In this document: one piece after another, positions 1 through 9,400 of the stretch
Position numbering within the stretch: position 1 is the first letter of the stretch
Layout: every line of letters starts with the position of its first letter
Assembly: GCA_947494565.1 (NCBI GenBank)
Contig: CANLVG010000016.1
Span: 1 to 64,000 of the forward strand
Length of the DNA stretch: 64,000 nt
Direction: 5' to 3'
From: an uncultured Flavobacteriaceae bacterium
GTDB taxonomy: Bacteria; Bacteroidota; Bacteroidia; Flavobacteriales; Flavobacteriaceae
Notes under the pieces: generated by a model
The model's database searches: none
What the model saw: the letters and a program-made list of their open reading frames with translations, nothing else
What the model was told of the DNA's origin: nothing
Position numbers and translations under genes: made by a program

Positions 1-159
1 GGGCCGGACGGACCTTTATCGCTTACCGTACGATGATGTTCCATACCCTTTGCTTGAAAAATACGTGGTCTATCCACAACTGAAAAAACATTATTCGAAA
101 CTGTCCCATTATTATGTCACTTCGGCAACGCTCAGCGACCGAAGAAGATATTCAAGATT
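1..159. other. Spacer upstream of 5S rRNA
   Basis: This stretch precedes the 5S rRNA and is probably the 23S-5S spacer of an rRNA operon, because 5S genes in this group normally follow 23S. I do not recognise the conserved 3' end of 23S rRNA in it, so 23S must end before the window. No tRNA cloverleaf is visible. The only structure I see is the short inverted repeat at 120-144, listed separately. An open frame at 50-361 crosses the 5S gene and is not a gene. Confidence 0.5.
120..144. repeat. Small palindromic element in rRNA spacer
   Basis: Arms CTTCGG (120-125) and CCGAAG (139-144) flank a core containing CGCTCAGCG. Short palindromes with a GCTCAG core are, to my recollection, dispersed in many marine flavobacterial genomes; a similar inverted repeat occurs at 63346-63391. 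Membership of one family is inference. Confidence 0.4.
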
Positions 160-268
160 TAGGTGGCCATGGCGACGGGGCACACCCCTTACCATTCCGA
201 ACAGGGAAGTTAAGACCGTCAGCGCCGATGGTACTGCTATACCAAGTGGGAGAGTAGGTCGCCGCCTT
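160..268 (+). rRNA. 5S ribosomal RNA
   Basis: The stretch carries the conserved 5S blocks: CCATTCCGAACAG in the loop A/helix III region, GAAGTTAAG, CGCCGATGGTACTGC and the 3' block GGGAGAGTAGGTCGCCGCC. The 5' end (AGGTGGC, from 161) pairs with the 3' GCCGCCT (261-267) to form helix I. Length of about 109 nt fits the family. It is followed six bases later by a strong terminator, so it is the last gene of its rRNA operon. The exact ends could be off by a few bases. Confidence 0.96.
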
Positions 269-273
269 GCTCG

Positions 274-313
274 AAAGGTCCGTGCATCAATAGATGTTCG
301 GACCTTTTTTTTT
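274..313 (+). terminator. rRNA operon terminator
   Basis: A stem AAAGGTCCG (274-282) pairs with CGGACCTTT (299-307) and runs into nine consecutive T. It is a textbook intrinsic terminator placed just after the 5S rRNA. Confidence 0.92.
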
Positions 314-377
314 ACCGGAACTACACGCGAACACCAATCATTCCTTTCCCGAATTAATTGAACTACAGATCTGAATT

Positions 378-388
378 TTATCAGTTAT
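378..388. promoter_or_regulatory. Degenerate TTAACAGTTAA-like box
   Basis: TTATCAGTTAT matches 9 of 11 bases of the box repeated at 9401-9442, read on the opposite strand. It lies in the 190-base spacer ahead of the DUF1080 gene, where I see no other gene. It may link this operon to the regulator at 8181-9365, but a chance match in AT-rich DNA is quite possible. Confidence 0.25.
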
Positions 389-505
389 ACCCTAAGACGG
401 TTCAGCATTTTTTGCCATCTGTTCATTTGTTATAGAGACTTGATCTATTGTTCTTCTTTGAAAAGAATAATCCCTTATCTTTAAAACTAAGAATTATAGC
501 AACCA

Positions 506-2395
506 ATGAAGTACAACAGTTTTTATGTGGCCGCACTAGGGCTGCTTTTTTTTGTTTCTTGTTCGGAAAGTAAAAAGGATACTCCAAAACCCAAAGCCGA
601 AAATATTATGACCGCCTTACCTTTTACCAATATCGGTTTGGTTGATATTAATGGGTTTAAGAAAACAACGGGTAATTGGAAAATCGTCGGGGGAGTCTAT
701 GCGAATACGAATGAAGACAAGATGCTCTCTTCAGAGGAAGGAACGGGAATTTTGGTCAACCTTCCGAATGATGAGCAAAAAGATAACCTCCATACCGTTT
801 TTGAACATGGTGATTTAGAGCTAGAACTAGATGTGATGATGCCGAAGGGATCAAATTCAGGGTTGTATTTTCAAAGTCGCTACGAGGTACAACTCTTAGA
901 TAGTTGGGGTGTCGAAAATCCCAAGCATGGCGATATGGGCGGAATTTACCAGCGGTGGGATGAAACAAACGAAAAAGGGGAAGAGGGTTTTGAAGGTTTT
1001 GCACCAAGAATGAATGCTTCAAAGGCACCAGGACTTTGGCAGCATTTGAAAATCATTTTTCATGCCCCAAGGTTTGACGCTTCCGGCAACAAAACCAAAA
1101 ATGCCTGGTTTGAAGAAGTCTGGTTAAATGGTGTATTAATTCATCAAAATATTCAACTCTCAGGACCAACAAGAGGAGGGGCGGGACCAGAAGAAGTGCC
1201 AATGGCATCTCTGATGATTCAGGGTGATCACGGTCCGGTGGCGCTGAAGAATATACAATACAAAAGATATGGCGCCAAGACCATTGGTTTCAAGAATCTC
1301 CAATTGCAAACGTATGATAACACTGATAATTTGTTCCCGAACCTAGACAGTGTTGCGGTACTTGAAGAGACGTCCGTTGAAAATATAGACCTAAAGACCA
1401 TTGCGAACAACAATTCGCAGAAAATATTTAAATACACGGGTTTAATGGGCATTCCTGACTCGGGTGATTATCTTTTCGATGTGAATGTTGACGGCGGTGC
1501 TGCCTTGTTGATCAATACCGATACCTTGATCAATATGAACGGCAATTATAATAGGGATTCCCTCGGATTGGGAAAAATAAACTTAAGTAAAGGTGATGTG
1601 CCTTTCACATTAATTTACAATAAACATACCCCTTGGCGGAGACATTTCGATTTTTTTGTCGAAGGTCCGGAAATTCAGAAATACTCACTTCAAAAGGCTA
1701 TAACGCAGGAGACCGGTGCTACTGATGACCCTGATTTTACGATAAAAGTTGGGGCAGCCCCTATTACGCAAAGAAGTTTCTGGATGCATAAGGATGAAAA
1801 GAGAACACATTGTATCTCCGTTGGAATGCCACAACGCATCAATTATACCTATGATTTGGAGATGGGGTCACTATTGACCCTATGGGGAGGTGAATTTATG
1901 GACGCAGAAAAAATGTGGCGTGGAAGAGGGCCAAAGCAATTAGGCGAACCTCTTGGGGCGATAGTGTCTTTGCACGGTCATCCGGAATTTGCGCTATTGA
2001 AAACTAAAGACGCTAAATGGCCTGATTCGATTGCCGAAGATTCCAGTTTCAAATCTTTGGGGTATGAATTTAACACGGCGGATTTGCCCCGCTTTCTATA
2101 TCGTCTAAATGGCAGTGAAATTGTCAATACGCTGGTCCCATCTAGTTCGCAACGCGCTTTGAGGCGTACGATTACCGTTGACGGTTCATCTTCATTATGG
2201 CATAAAGTTGCGCAAGGCGAATCCATTGAGAAGCTTCCCTACGGCACATTTATCGTCAATGACGAGAGTTATTTTATCAATTTTGCCGAAAACTTTGACT
2301 TAGCAACTACCATACGAAATAGTAATGGTTTCGATGAATTACTAGTGGAGATTCCACAAGGCAAACAAAAAATTGAGTATGATATCATTTGGTAA
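506..2395 (+). CDS. DUF1080-domain lipoprotein with PA14-like region
   Basis: This 629-residue protein starts with a lipoprotein signal (lipobox LFFVSC, Cys about residue 19), so it should be anchored in an outer or inner membrane facing outwards. Residues about 35-265 match the DUF1080 jelly-roll family, now often called 3-keto-disaccharide hydrolase, including the SNSGLYFQSRYEVQLLDS-type core and the GDMGGIYQ stretch. Residues about 295-395 resemble a PA14 sheet domain. The C-terminal third is a region commonly found beside secreted dehydrogenases. Its end overlaps the longest reading of the next gene, suggesting one operon. A carbohydrate ligand is inferred from the family; no catalytic residues can be named. 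Confidence 0.85.
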   Translation: MKYNSFYVAALGLLFFVSCSESKKDTPKPKAENIMTALPFTNIGLVDINGFKKTTGNWKIVGGVYANTNEDKMLSSEEGTGILVNLPNDEQKDNLHTVFEHGDLELELDVMMPKGSNSGLYFQSRYEVQLLDSWGVENPKHGDMGGIYQRWDETNEKGEEGFEGFAPRMNASKAPGLWQHLKIIFHAPRFDASGNKTKNAWFEEVWLNGVLIHQNIQLSGPTRGGAGPEEVPMASLMIQGDHGPVALKNIQYKRYGAKTIGFKNLQLQTYDNTDNLFPNLDSVAVLEETSVENIDLKTIANNNSQKIFKYTGLMGIPDSGDYLFDVNVDGGAALLINTDTLINMNGNYNRDSLGLGKINLSKGDVPFTLIYNKHTPWRRHFDFFVEGPEIQKYSLQKAITQETGATDDPDFTIKVGAAPITQRSFWMHKDEKRTHCISVGMPQRINYTYDLEMGSLLTLWGGEFMDAEKMWRGRGPKQLGEPLGAIVSLHGHPEFALLKTKDAKWPDSIAEDSSFKSLGYEFNTADLPRFLYRLNGSEIVNTLVPSSSQRALRRTITVDGSSSLWHKVAQGESIEKLPYGTFIVNDESYFINFAENFDLATTIRNSNGFDELLVEIPQGKQKIEYDIIW

Positions 2396-2405
2396 AAAGA
2401 TACGT

Positions 2406-4373
2406 ATGAAGAGTATCCATCTAACACTTCTCGTACTGCTAATTAGTAGTGGTGGTATCGGGAGTTTTGTTCAGGCACAGTCTGAAATGGCTAAAAAGGA
2501 GTCGAAGTACTATCAAATTGTGGATGTTCCAATTCCCGACGAAATCCAATTAGAGGTGGGCGGTCTGGCCTTGACCGATGATGATAAGCTAGGAGTCTCT
2601 ACCCGACGGGGCGAGGTCTGGGTGATTGACAAGCCCTACAGTAAAAATCCTGTATACCAGAGATTTGCCCATGGACTTCATGAACCACTTGGTCTGAACT
2701 ACAGGGATGCCAGTTTTTACCTCTCTCAGCGTGGAGAGCTAACCCGGCTTCAAGACAAGAATGGAGATGGCAAAGCCGATAGTTATAAGACCATATATTC
2801 GTGGCCTTTGTCCGGCAATTACCATGATTATTCTTATGGTCCGAAGTTTAAGAAAAATGGTAATATGCTGGTCACTTTGAACCTGTCGTGGATCGGTCAC
2901 GGTGCTAGTTTATCCAAATGGAGGGGGTGGCTATTGGAAATCACGCCCGAAGGTGAAATGACGCCGATTGCAACAGGGTTGCGCTCTCCCTCAGGTTTTG
3001 AAATCAACGCGGAAGGCGATGTTTTTTATACCGAGAATCAAGGGGATTGGGTAGGTTCTGGTAGAATGACCCACTTAGAGAAGGGAGATTTTGCGGGCAA
3101 CCCGGAAGGACTGGTTTGGACGGGAGAGCCAAACGCTCCCTTAGATCTTAAAATGGAAGATATTGAAAGGGAATCTGATCTGAGTCTCTACGAGTACGCA
3201 AAACAGTTGCCTGCTATGAAAGCGCCGGCCATATGGTTTCCGCATACCATTTTAGGAATTTCCACTTCGGATATCTTATATGACACTACGAATGGGGCAT
3301 TTGGACCGTTTGAAGGACAATTGTTCATCGGAGATCAAGGACATAGCAAGATTATGCGGGTATATATGGAAAAAGTAAATGGGGTGTATCAAGGAGCTGC
3401 CTTTAATTTCGTGGAAGGTTTTTCCTCAGGGATCCTTCGTATGATATGGGGCAGTGAAAATAGCATGTTCGTAGGCATGACCAGCAGAGGATGGTCATCA
3501 ACAGGCAAAGAACTGTTCGGCTTACAAAGGCTGCGCTGGAACGGCATGGTGCCCTTTGAAATCAAGAGTATGAAGGCAAAGGCGGATGGCTTTGAACTGA
3601 AGTTTACAAAACCGGTGAATAAAAAAATAGCTGCCGATCCGGCATCATATCAAATCGCTAGCTTCAATTATAAATATCATTTTAAATATGGTAGTCCTGT
3701 AGTGGATCAGCAAAGTGGGAAAGTAGCCAAAGTTGATGTGTCTTCCGATGGAACTACAGCAAAATTGACCGTACATGGTATGCGTTTGGGCTATATTCAT
3801 CAATTGAAAGCTCCCGCACTTCGATCCCAAACCGGAGAAGCACTTTTACATGATACCGGATATTATACATTGAACGAGGTACCGGGAGGTGAATTGAAAT
3901 CACCACCGACCGAACGTATGGCGAGTGGTGTAAAGGGTGTCAAGCAAGAAAAGAGAGTCAACGAAATACCGATAACCTGGACCAATGGAGTTGACAAACA
4001 AGTGGTCATTGGCACAAAACCAGGTCTCAAGTATGATATTGAAGAGCTTGAGTTGGAAAGTGGGCAGAAAATTGAATTGACCTTCAACAATGATGACGAT
4101 ATGATGCATAATCTTGTGATTACCGATCGAGGAACCGAGTCTGTTGATAAGGTGGCGGATATGGCATTAAAATTAGGACTTGACGGTCAAGACTTGAATT
4201 TTGTCCCCGAATCTGACTTGATTCTGGCCCACACGGGTATTTTGGAACCCGGAACCGATGAAAAAATCTATTTTGAAACGCCTCGAAAACCCGGTGAGTA
4301 TTGGATTGTCTGCACCTTTCCCGGACATGCGGCATCCATGCGAATAAAACTGACGGTTAAGGCAAGCGCTTGA
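2406..4373 (+). CDS. Secreted beta-propeller fused to a type-1 copper domain
   Basis: The preferred start at 2406 gives a clean signal peptide ending AQA; the in-frame ATG at 2373 would add 11 residues and overlap the previous gene. Residues about 25-380 form a glucose/sorbosone-dehydrogenase-like propeller with repeated NGDGKAD-type loops. The C-terminal 120 residues are azurin/plastocyanin-like. The expected type-1 copper ligands are all present: His568 in MMHNLVI, then Cys636, His641 and Met645 in CTFPGHAASM. This is a mobile or tethered single-electron carrier joined to a putative oxidising propeller. It lies between the DUF1080 protein and the cytochrome c lipoprotein. The substrate is unknown. 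Confidence 0.87.
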   Translation: MKSIHLTLLVLLISSGGIGSFVQAQSEMAKKESKYYQIVDVPIPDEIQLEVGGLALTDDDKLGVSTRRGEVWVIDKPYSKNPVYQRFAHGLHEPLGLNYRDASFYLSQRGELTRLQDKNGDGKADSYKTIYSWPLSGNYHDYSYGPKFKKNGNMLVTLNLSWIGHGASLSKWRGWLLEITPEGEMTPIATGLRSPSGFEINAEGDVFYTENQGDWVGSGRMTHLEKGDFAGNPEGLVWTGEPNAPLDLKMEDIERESDLSLYEYAKQLPAMKAPAIWFPHTILGISTSDILYDTTNGAFGPFEGQLFIGDQGHSKIMRVYMEKVNGVYQGAAFNFVEGFSSGILRMIWGSENSMFVGMTSRGWSSTGKELFGLQRLRWNGMVPFEIKSMKAKADGFELKFTKPVNKKIAADPASYQIASFNYKYHFKYGSPVVDQQSGKVAKVDVSSDGTTAKLTVHGMRLGYIHQLKAPALRSQTGEALLHDTGYYTLNEVPGGELKSPPTERMASGVKGVKQEKRVNEIPITWTNGVDKQVVIGTKPGLKYDIEELELESGQKIELTFNNDDDMMHNLVITDRGTESVDKVADMALKLGLDGQDLNFVPESDLILAHTGILEPGTDEKIYFETPRKPGEYWIVCTFPGHAASMRIKLTVKASA

Positions 4374-4392
4374 TGATTAGCTTTATAGGTTG

Positions 4393-5025
4393 ATGCAGCA
4401 TAACGCTCCATATCAAAAGGAAGAACGTCTGAACACAATTTCGCATGCCGTAGGAGTCGTTCTCTCTTTACTTGGCGTATTCCTTTTATTGAACCACAAT
4501 TCAAACAAGACAGAATATGCGACGATGAGCATACTGATCTATAGTTTGACCTTGATCTCGATGTTCACCATTTCAACACTGTATCATTTGACCGAAAATT
4601 TCGAGCTAAAGAAGAAGCTCAGAATTTTAGACCATATCAATATCTACCTCTTAATTGCCGGAACCTACACCCCAATTGCTTTGATTAGTCTTGTTCACGG
4701 AAATGGGTGGACTATTTTTTACGCAGTTTGGATAATTGCTGGGTTAGGAACACTATTCAAAATATTTTATACAGGTAAGCTCGAATTTCTATCCTTATTA
4801 CTGTATGTGGCTATGGGATGGCTCATTGTTATCGATATTGAAAATCTTATGGAGAATACGCCCGATTTGGGGTTTCGATTGTTGTTTCTGGGTGGCGCCT
4901 TTTATACCTTTGGCATTCTCTTTTACGCCTTGGAACGCATTCCTTATAATCATTTTATCTGGCATGTTTTCGTTCTTGGTGGAGCCATAAGCCATTGGTT
5001 GATGATTTACTTCAGTGTGATTTGA
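4393..5025 (+). CDS. trhA: Haemolysin III / PAQR-like membrane protein
   Basis: A 210-residue protein with about seven hydrophobic segments. The family signature is visible: an N-terminal His in NTISHAVG, STLYHLTE, the HINIYLLIAGTYTP block, and the C-terminal WHVFVLGGAISHW with two His, matching the zinc-site residues of the PAQR/TrhA family. Bacterial members affect membrane energetics and lipid homeostasis; haemolysis is not a safe inference. ATG at 4393 is preferred over the TTG directly before it. It sits only 20 bp after the copper-propeller gene on the same strand, so it is probably co-transcribed, though its role with redox proteins is not obvious. Confidence 0.9.
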   Translation: MQHNAPYQKEERLNTISHAVGVVLSLLGVFLLLNHNSNKTEYATMSILIYSLTLISMFTISTLYHLTENFELKKKLRILDHINIYLLIAGTYTPIALISLVHGNGWTIFYAVWIIAGLGTLFKIFYTGKLEFLSLLLYVAMGWLIVIDIENLMENTPDLGFRLLFLGGAFYTFGILFYALERIPYNHFIWHVFVLGGAISHWLMIYFSVI

Positions 5026-5059
5026 ATTATGGGCAAGGCTGTAATAGAGCACAATTTCG

Positions 5060-7297
5060 ATGCAAAGAAAATTTATGAAAGACATCTATAGTATTCTTCT
5101 CGTGTTCGCACTACTTCTCAATATGGGCTGCGGCACGTCGTATGAAGAACCATATATTCCGCTTGATAGCTATGTTTTGGAAGAAGGATTTTCGTTGAAG
5201 GTTGTTGCTTCGGAACCACATTTAATAGCTCCAGTTGCCATTGATTTTGATGACAAAGGACGAATCTGGGTTGTTGAAATGCCCGGGTATATGAATGATA
5301 TGAGAGGTACGGGTGAAACCGAGCCGATCGGGAGTATCAAGATTTTGGAAGATTTGGATGCGGACGGAGTAATCGACCATTCCAAGGTATTTTTAGATAG
5401 TTTGGTTATGCCCCGAGCACTAGCACACGTGTATGGGGGACTATTGTATGCTGAACCTCCTAATTTGTGGTTCGCCGAAATTCAAGATGACAAACCGGTA
5501 AATAAGGTTCTTGTTGATTCGATATATGCCGCGGAGGGTAATCCAGAACATCAACCAAACGGATTGCTACTCAATATTGATAACTGGATCTACAATGCAA
5601 AATCAAATTTTAGATACCGACGAAAAGACGGGATTTGGCAAAAAGAGCCCACCACTTTTCGAGGGCAATGGGGCATCAGCAAGGATAATTTCGGACGGCT
5701 GTACTACAATGACAATTCACGACAGCTACTGGGCGACCATATTTTACCGAATCGCTTGATTCGCAATAAGCACTTTACCCCGACCCACGGGGTCGCGCAA
5801 ATGCTTACTAAAGATCAGCGGGTATATCCTTTGCACGCAACATCGGTCAACAGGGGATATGCCAAGGGTGTCTTGAACAATGATAGCATCTTGGTCAATG
5901 CCACTGCGGCCTGTAGTCCGTTAGTGTATCGGGGAGGGCAGTTTTCAGGTGAATATGACGGTAATGCATTTGTGTGCATTCCTGAAGGAAATTTGATCAA
6001 ACGAAATATCTTGACCTTCAGAGGAGACTCCACCTCGGCTAAACAGGCGTATCAAGGAAAGGAGTTTTTGGCGTCAACTGACGAAGGTTTTCGTCCGGTG
6101 AACCTTAATAATGGACCTGATGGCAGCCTTTTTATTGTTGATATGCATCGGGGAATGATAGGTCATCATGCGTATCTGAGTCCATACCTGAGGGAAAAAG
6201 TAAAAGGAAACCGCCTGGATACCTTAACCAATTTTGGACGAATACTTAAGGTGAGTACCGCTGGGGTCGCCCCGCAAACAAGTGTGGATTTTCAAGCTGC
6301 CAGCAATCAAGAGTTGGTGACTATTTTAAGTCATGATAACGGTTGGATGAGAGATAGGGCGCAACAGCAATTGATTTTTCGCAAAGCCGTGGAGGTCACG
6401 GATGACTTAAAAAGGCGGGTACTTGATCACGAAAATGCAAATGCTCAAATACATGCACTGTACACCCTTGAGGGATTGAATGCACTTAATGTTGATTTTT
6501 TGATCGACCTCTTGGCGTCAAACAACTCCGATGTCGTCGCTCATGGAATTGTGTTACTTGAAAAATTCACCAAGAAGTCCAATACTGAGGATGTGAGGGA
6601 GCTCTTCCATGAATTAGCGCAAAGGAATGACCTTCAAACCGATCTGTATCTTTTGTCCACTTTAGGAGAGTGGATGGCTCTTGACGAGCTGAAGTTTTCT
6701 TCTCTGTTTACGGAAATCTTGAATCGACAACAAGGTAAATCGATTTTTAGGGAAGCAGCGTTAAGCGGACTGTCCGAAAACATGACCTTACTCGACAAAC
6801 CTAGGGAAGAGATGCCTTTACAAAGTGAAATCGCAGAGATTCAAGAACGAAAGGCAAAAGGGATGGTCAATCCCATTTATTCAAGAAAATCATTGGCAGA
6901 AGACAACAGAACACGAGGTGCCAAGTTATTTTTCGGTATATGTGCCTCTTGCCATGGTCAGAATGGAATGGGAATAGAAGGACTTGCCCCTCCTTTATTG
7001 AATTCTGAGCATGTGGCCGATGCGGAACGATTGGGTTTGATCGTACTACATGGTCTTCAGGGCCCTGTTACGGTGAAAGGAAAACGATATGATTTGAATT
7101 TGGCAATGCCAGGACTTATTCGAAATGATGAAATCACCGACAAGGATATCGCTGATATTGTGGCCTATGTAACCAATGCCTTTTCAGATATACCAAGAGG
7201 ATTGAAAACAGAAAAGGTAACAGAGTTAAGAGCGGCCAGACCGAAGAGTGGCGCAGAATATACAGAGGAGGAGCTTCTTGAGTTTTCCCAAAAATAA
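5060..7297 (+). CDS. PVC-type dehydrogenase lipoprotein with C-terminal cytochrome c
   Basis: This 745-residue lipoprotein (lipobox LLNMGC; ATG at 5060 or 5075) has an N-terminal propeller of the planctomycete-type membrane-bound dehydrogenase family, about residues 30-410, with GRIWVVEMPGY and DADGVID motifs. Helical HEAT-like repeats follow at about 420-600. The C-terminal domain is cytochrome c: haem motif Cys628-A-S-Cys631-His632 and a likely axial Met683 in AMPGLI. It would oxidise a substrate outside the cytoplasm and pass electrons through its own haem. It ends the first plus-strand group, tail to tail with the DUF6503 gene. The substrate cannot be read from the sequence; sugars are the usual guess. 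Confidence 0.86.
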   Translation: MQRKFMKDIYSILLVFALLLNMGCGTSYEEPYIPLDSYVLEEGFSLKVVASEPHLIAPVAIDFDDKGRIWVVEMPGYMNDMRGTGETEPIGSIKILEDLDADGVIDHSKVFLDSLVMPRALAHVYGGLLYAEPPNLWFAEIQDDKPVNKVLVDSIYAAEGNPEHQPNGLLLNIDNWIYNAKSNFRYRRKDGIWQKEPTTFRGQWGISKDNFGRLYYNDNSRQLLGDHILPNRLIRNKHFTPTHGVAQMLTKDQRVYPLHATSVNRGYAKGVLNNDSILVNATAACSPLVYRGGQFSGEYDGNAFVCIPEGNLIKRNILTFRGDSTSAKQAYQGKEFLASTDEGFRPVNLNNGPDGSLFIVDMHRGMIGHHAYLSPYLREKVKGNRLDTLTNFGRILKVSTAGVAPQTSVDFQAASNQELVTILSHDNGWMRDRAQQQLIFRKAVEVTDDLKRRVLDHENANAQIHALYTLEGLNALNVDFLIDLLASNNSDVVAHGIVLLEKFTKKSNTEDVRELFHELAQRNDLQTDLYLLSTLGEWMALDELKFSSLFTEILNRQQGKSIFREAALSGLSENMTLLDKPREEMPLQSEIAEIQERKAKGMVNPIYSRKSLAEDNRTRGAKLFFGICASCHGQNGMGIEGLAPPLLNSEHVADAERLGLIVLHGLQGPVTVKGKRYDLNLAMPGLIRNDEITDKDIADIVAYVTNAFSDIPRGLKTEKVTELRAARPKSGAEYTEEELLEFSQK

Positions 7298-7325
7298 AAA
7301 CACCCTTAAGCCGCTTTCATCGCGT

Positions 7326-8141
7326 CTACAGTTCTTCTGTTATTGCCCCGTCCGGCACTTCAAAAAGCCCTTCATCCGGAATTACACTCAAAAATCGAAT
7401 ATCACTAAATAAGCGCAGGTGATTTTTGCTTTTACCCATCTGACCGTCTTTCCATTCGAAGTTTTCCATTTGATGCGGCATCATGAGTCCTTGAACATTT
7501 TGATAATCAGAATAGACCTTAGCGCTGTTTACGGGCGCACTTTCCTTATCAAAATACGAAATGGAGTAAGTCAAGATTTCCAATAGATGGGTATTCGGAT
7601 CGATATATAGGTAGTACACATCTTCTGGTGTGAGGCCTACACCCTTTCCGAAAGTGATTTTTAACGTTTCATAGGTTTTATCGTTGACCACGGTCTGACC
7701 ATCATAAAAAGCATGTACCCCTGGATCTTTAAGTAAAAATGGTACACCTATGAAATAGAAATCGAGATTATAATAAAATGCCGAGGATTTACCGGATACT
7801 TCTTGCGCATCTGGTTTGGCCCACGCCACTATGCCATCGAATCCGACTTCGTATTTTTTAGATTTTAAATAAGCCCTCCGGTCTTTTAATTGGGTTAATT
7901 GATAGACCATTTTTCCGTTATCGCTTAGGTTGTATTCAAGTCCTGCAAAAGACTTCCACGCATCCATTCCGCCATGGGCGGTTATCGATTTGTCCAATAA
8001 TGCATTTCCTTTTGTTTCCTCTTCAGAAAGTAAGACGGCGGTTTCGATGGTTTCAGGTGGGGCAACTTTTTCGGTTTCTTTTTTCTCGGTTTTACATGCC
8101 GTGAGGAAAAGTAAAAGACAACAATACTGTAGAATTCGCAT
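7326..8141 (-). CDS. DUF6503-family lipoprotein
   Basis: A 271-residue lipoprotein (lipobox FLTAC) with a low-complexity Lys/Glu linker and then a family domain starting AHGGMDAWKSF. It shares the landmarks AHGG-D-WKS, Y-NL-FYF-G-PF, KG/DGVGL and YLYIDP with the lipoprotein at 50166-50960, so the two are paralogues. The fold resembles LolA-like lipid-binding barrels by pattern only. Function is unknown. It lies downstream of the membrane-tethered regulator gene on the same strand and may be co-transcribed with it (39-base gap). Confidence 0.78.
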   Translation of the reverse strand: MRILQYCCLLLFLTACKTEKKETEKVAPPETIETAVLLSEEETKGNALLDKSITAHGGMDAWKSFAGLEYNLSDNGKMVYQLTQLKDRRAYLKSKKYEVGFDGIVAWAKPDAQEVSGKSSAFYYNLDFYFIGVPFLLKDPGVHAFYDGQTVVNDKTYETLKITFGKGVGLTPEDVYYLYIDPNTHLLEILTYSISYFDKESAPVNSAKVYSDYQNVQGLMMPHQMENFEWKDGQMGKSKNHLRLFSDIRFLSVIPDEGLFEVPDGAITEEL

Positions 8142-8180
8142 GGGATGTGTATTAGTAGTCTTAAAGATAAGCTTTGTATA

Positions 8181-9365
8181 CTACAATGCGCTCATATATA
8201 GAATCGTGCTGCTCAATTCCGTTCGATCGATACCGTTGACCTCAAAGAACACCTCGTAGTATTTGGGAAGTGTGCCAAACTTGTCCTTCATCTTTTGCTC
8301 TATTTCAGCCAGAAGATCTTGATCCGTAAAATTCTTCAAACTTTGGGTAGCACCGGTATCCCATATTCCCGAAAATAGGTAAACACTATTGTTATTGGAA
8401 CCAGGTACTTTGGCCATTAGCGCATAGTCTGTATGATAATTATCAGCATCCCCACTTGGTCTATAGGTAATCACTTCGGTATTTTTGGTGAAGTGAAAGG
8501 CGTCATTTTCGGTATCGTATTCGAAGGCGGAGTTGTCATAAAAATTCTTGAAGACGCCCAAGGTTTTGTGCATGCCCACCACCAAAAGGTCTGAATCTTG
8601 CAATTGCTTCGGATTGAAACGAGACATGGTGCGTATGGAGTAATTGTCATCGATGGAGTAAAAAATCTCGCTCAATTTTTTCACCCATTGTGTACTGCCT
8701 AAAATCAAATGAGTATAATTCAAGGGGGTTATTTCAACGTCTTCATTGAAATCCCCAGCTTTGAATGCTTCAAATTCTTGCAGCGAATTTATGTTCGGAC
8801 CCCGAACTGTCCGTATTAAATTTCTTAAGGTGTCTATTTCGTTATAGATGAACAAATCACCCATGACCAAGGTCTTTGGGCGCTTACTCGCTACGAGGTC
8901 TTTCCAAAGTCCATTCTGATCGATTAATGGCCTTTTGTTGTTTGAACGTGCTAAATAGAGATTGAATACAAGAGAGACCAGAAGTAACCCTCCAAAGACA
9001 TAAAGCATAGTTCTGAGTGGAGCGGCCTTTTCCACAATATCATGCCTTTTTTTAACAAATTCCAGAGCATAGCCGCCTTTTGGAATTTGTATGTGATACG
9101 CCTCATTCTGGCCTTCATTTTGATAAAAGGTGATAATTTTTTTCCTCAGATTGTACACATAGACCCGTATCAAAGTGCTCTGTGACGGATCGAAGTCTTT
9201 TTTCGCAAATATTTCACTCGCAATGGTAGTCTCTTTAGGCACATTATTATCTGATGTACAGCGTGCCAAATACCTCAAAAGATTGGCATAAGTAGTGGAA
9301 TTGCCAAAGGACTTGCTTGAAATAATTTTTTCTATATGCAGTTTGATTTCTTCCGAACCGACCAT
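8181..9365 (-). CDS. Membrane-tethered winged-helix regulator
   Basis: The first 105 residues resemble a winged-helix domain known from acidobacterial and planctomycete regulators: SFGNSTTYANLLRYLA, then KETTIASEIFAKKDFDPSQST and RVYVYNLRKKI, ending in an IPKGGYALEF wing. One hydrophobic segment follows at about 117-138. The remaining 250 residues should be outside the cytoplasm and match nothing I recognise. The layout is ToxR-like: DNA-binding inside, sensor outside, no kinase. It is divergent from the PSCyt/PSD1 gene, and the 114-bp shared spacer holds repeated TTAACTGTTAA boxes, so it probably controls that operon and itself. Assignment of the DNA-binding domain rests on pattern similarity. 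Confidence 0.75.
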   Translation of the reverse strand: MVGSEEIKLHIEKIISSKSFGNSTTYANLLRYLARCTSDNNVPKETTIASEIFAKKDFDPSQSTLIRVYVYNLRKKIITFYQNEGQNEAYHIQIPKGGYALEFVKKRHDIVEKAAPLRTMLYVFGGLLLVSLVFNLYLARSNNKRPLIDQNGLWKDLVASKRPKTLVMGDLFIYNEIDTLRNLIRTVRGPNINSLQEFEAFKAGDFNEDVEITPLNYTHLILGSTQWVKKLSEIFYSIDDNYSIRTMSRFNPKQLQDSDLLVVGMHKTLGVFKNFYDNSAFEYDTENDAFHFTKNTEVITYRPSGDADNYHTDYALMAKVPGSNNNSVYLFSGIWDTGATQSLKNFTDQDLLAEIEQKMKDKFGTLPKYYEVFFEVNGIDRTELSSTILYMSAL

Positions 9366-9400
9366 ATCTACGGAGTTTATCTAAAGATAGCTAAATTTCA

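Noticed and set aside
1-159. A tRNA in the spacer before 5S rRNA
   Set aside because: No T-loop GTTCGAxxC with matching stems can be drawn there.
50-361. Open frame of 103 codons at the left end
   Set aside because: It runs across the 5S rRNA and its terminator; the rRNA identity is clear.
4390-4392. TTG as start of the haemolysin III-like gene
   Set aside because: The ATG directly after it is the simpler start and gives the family N-terminus.
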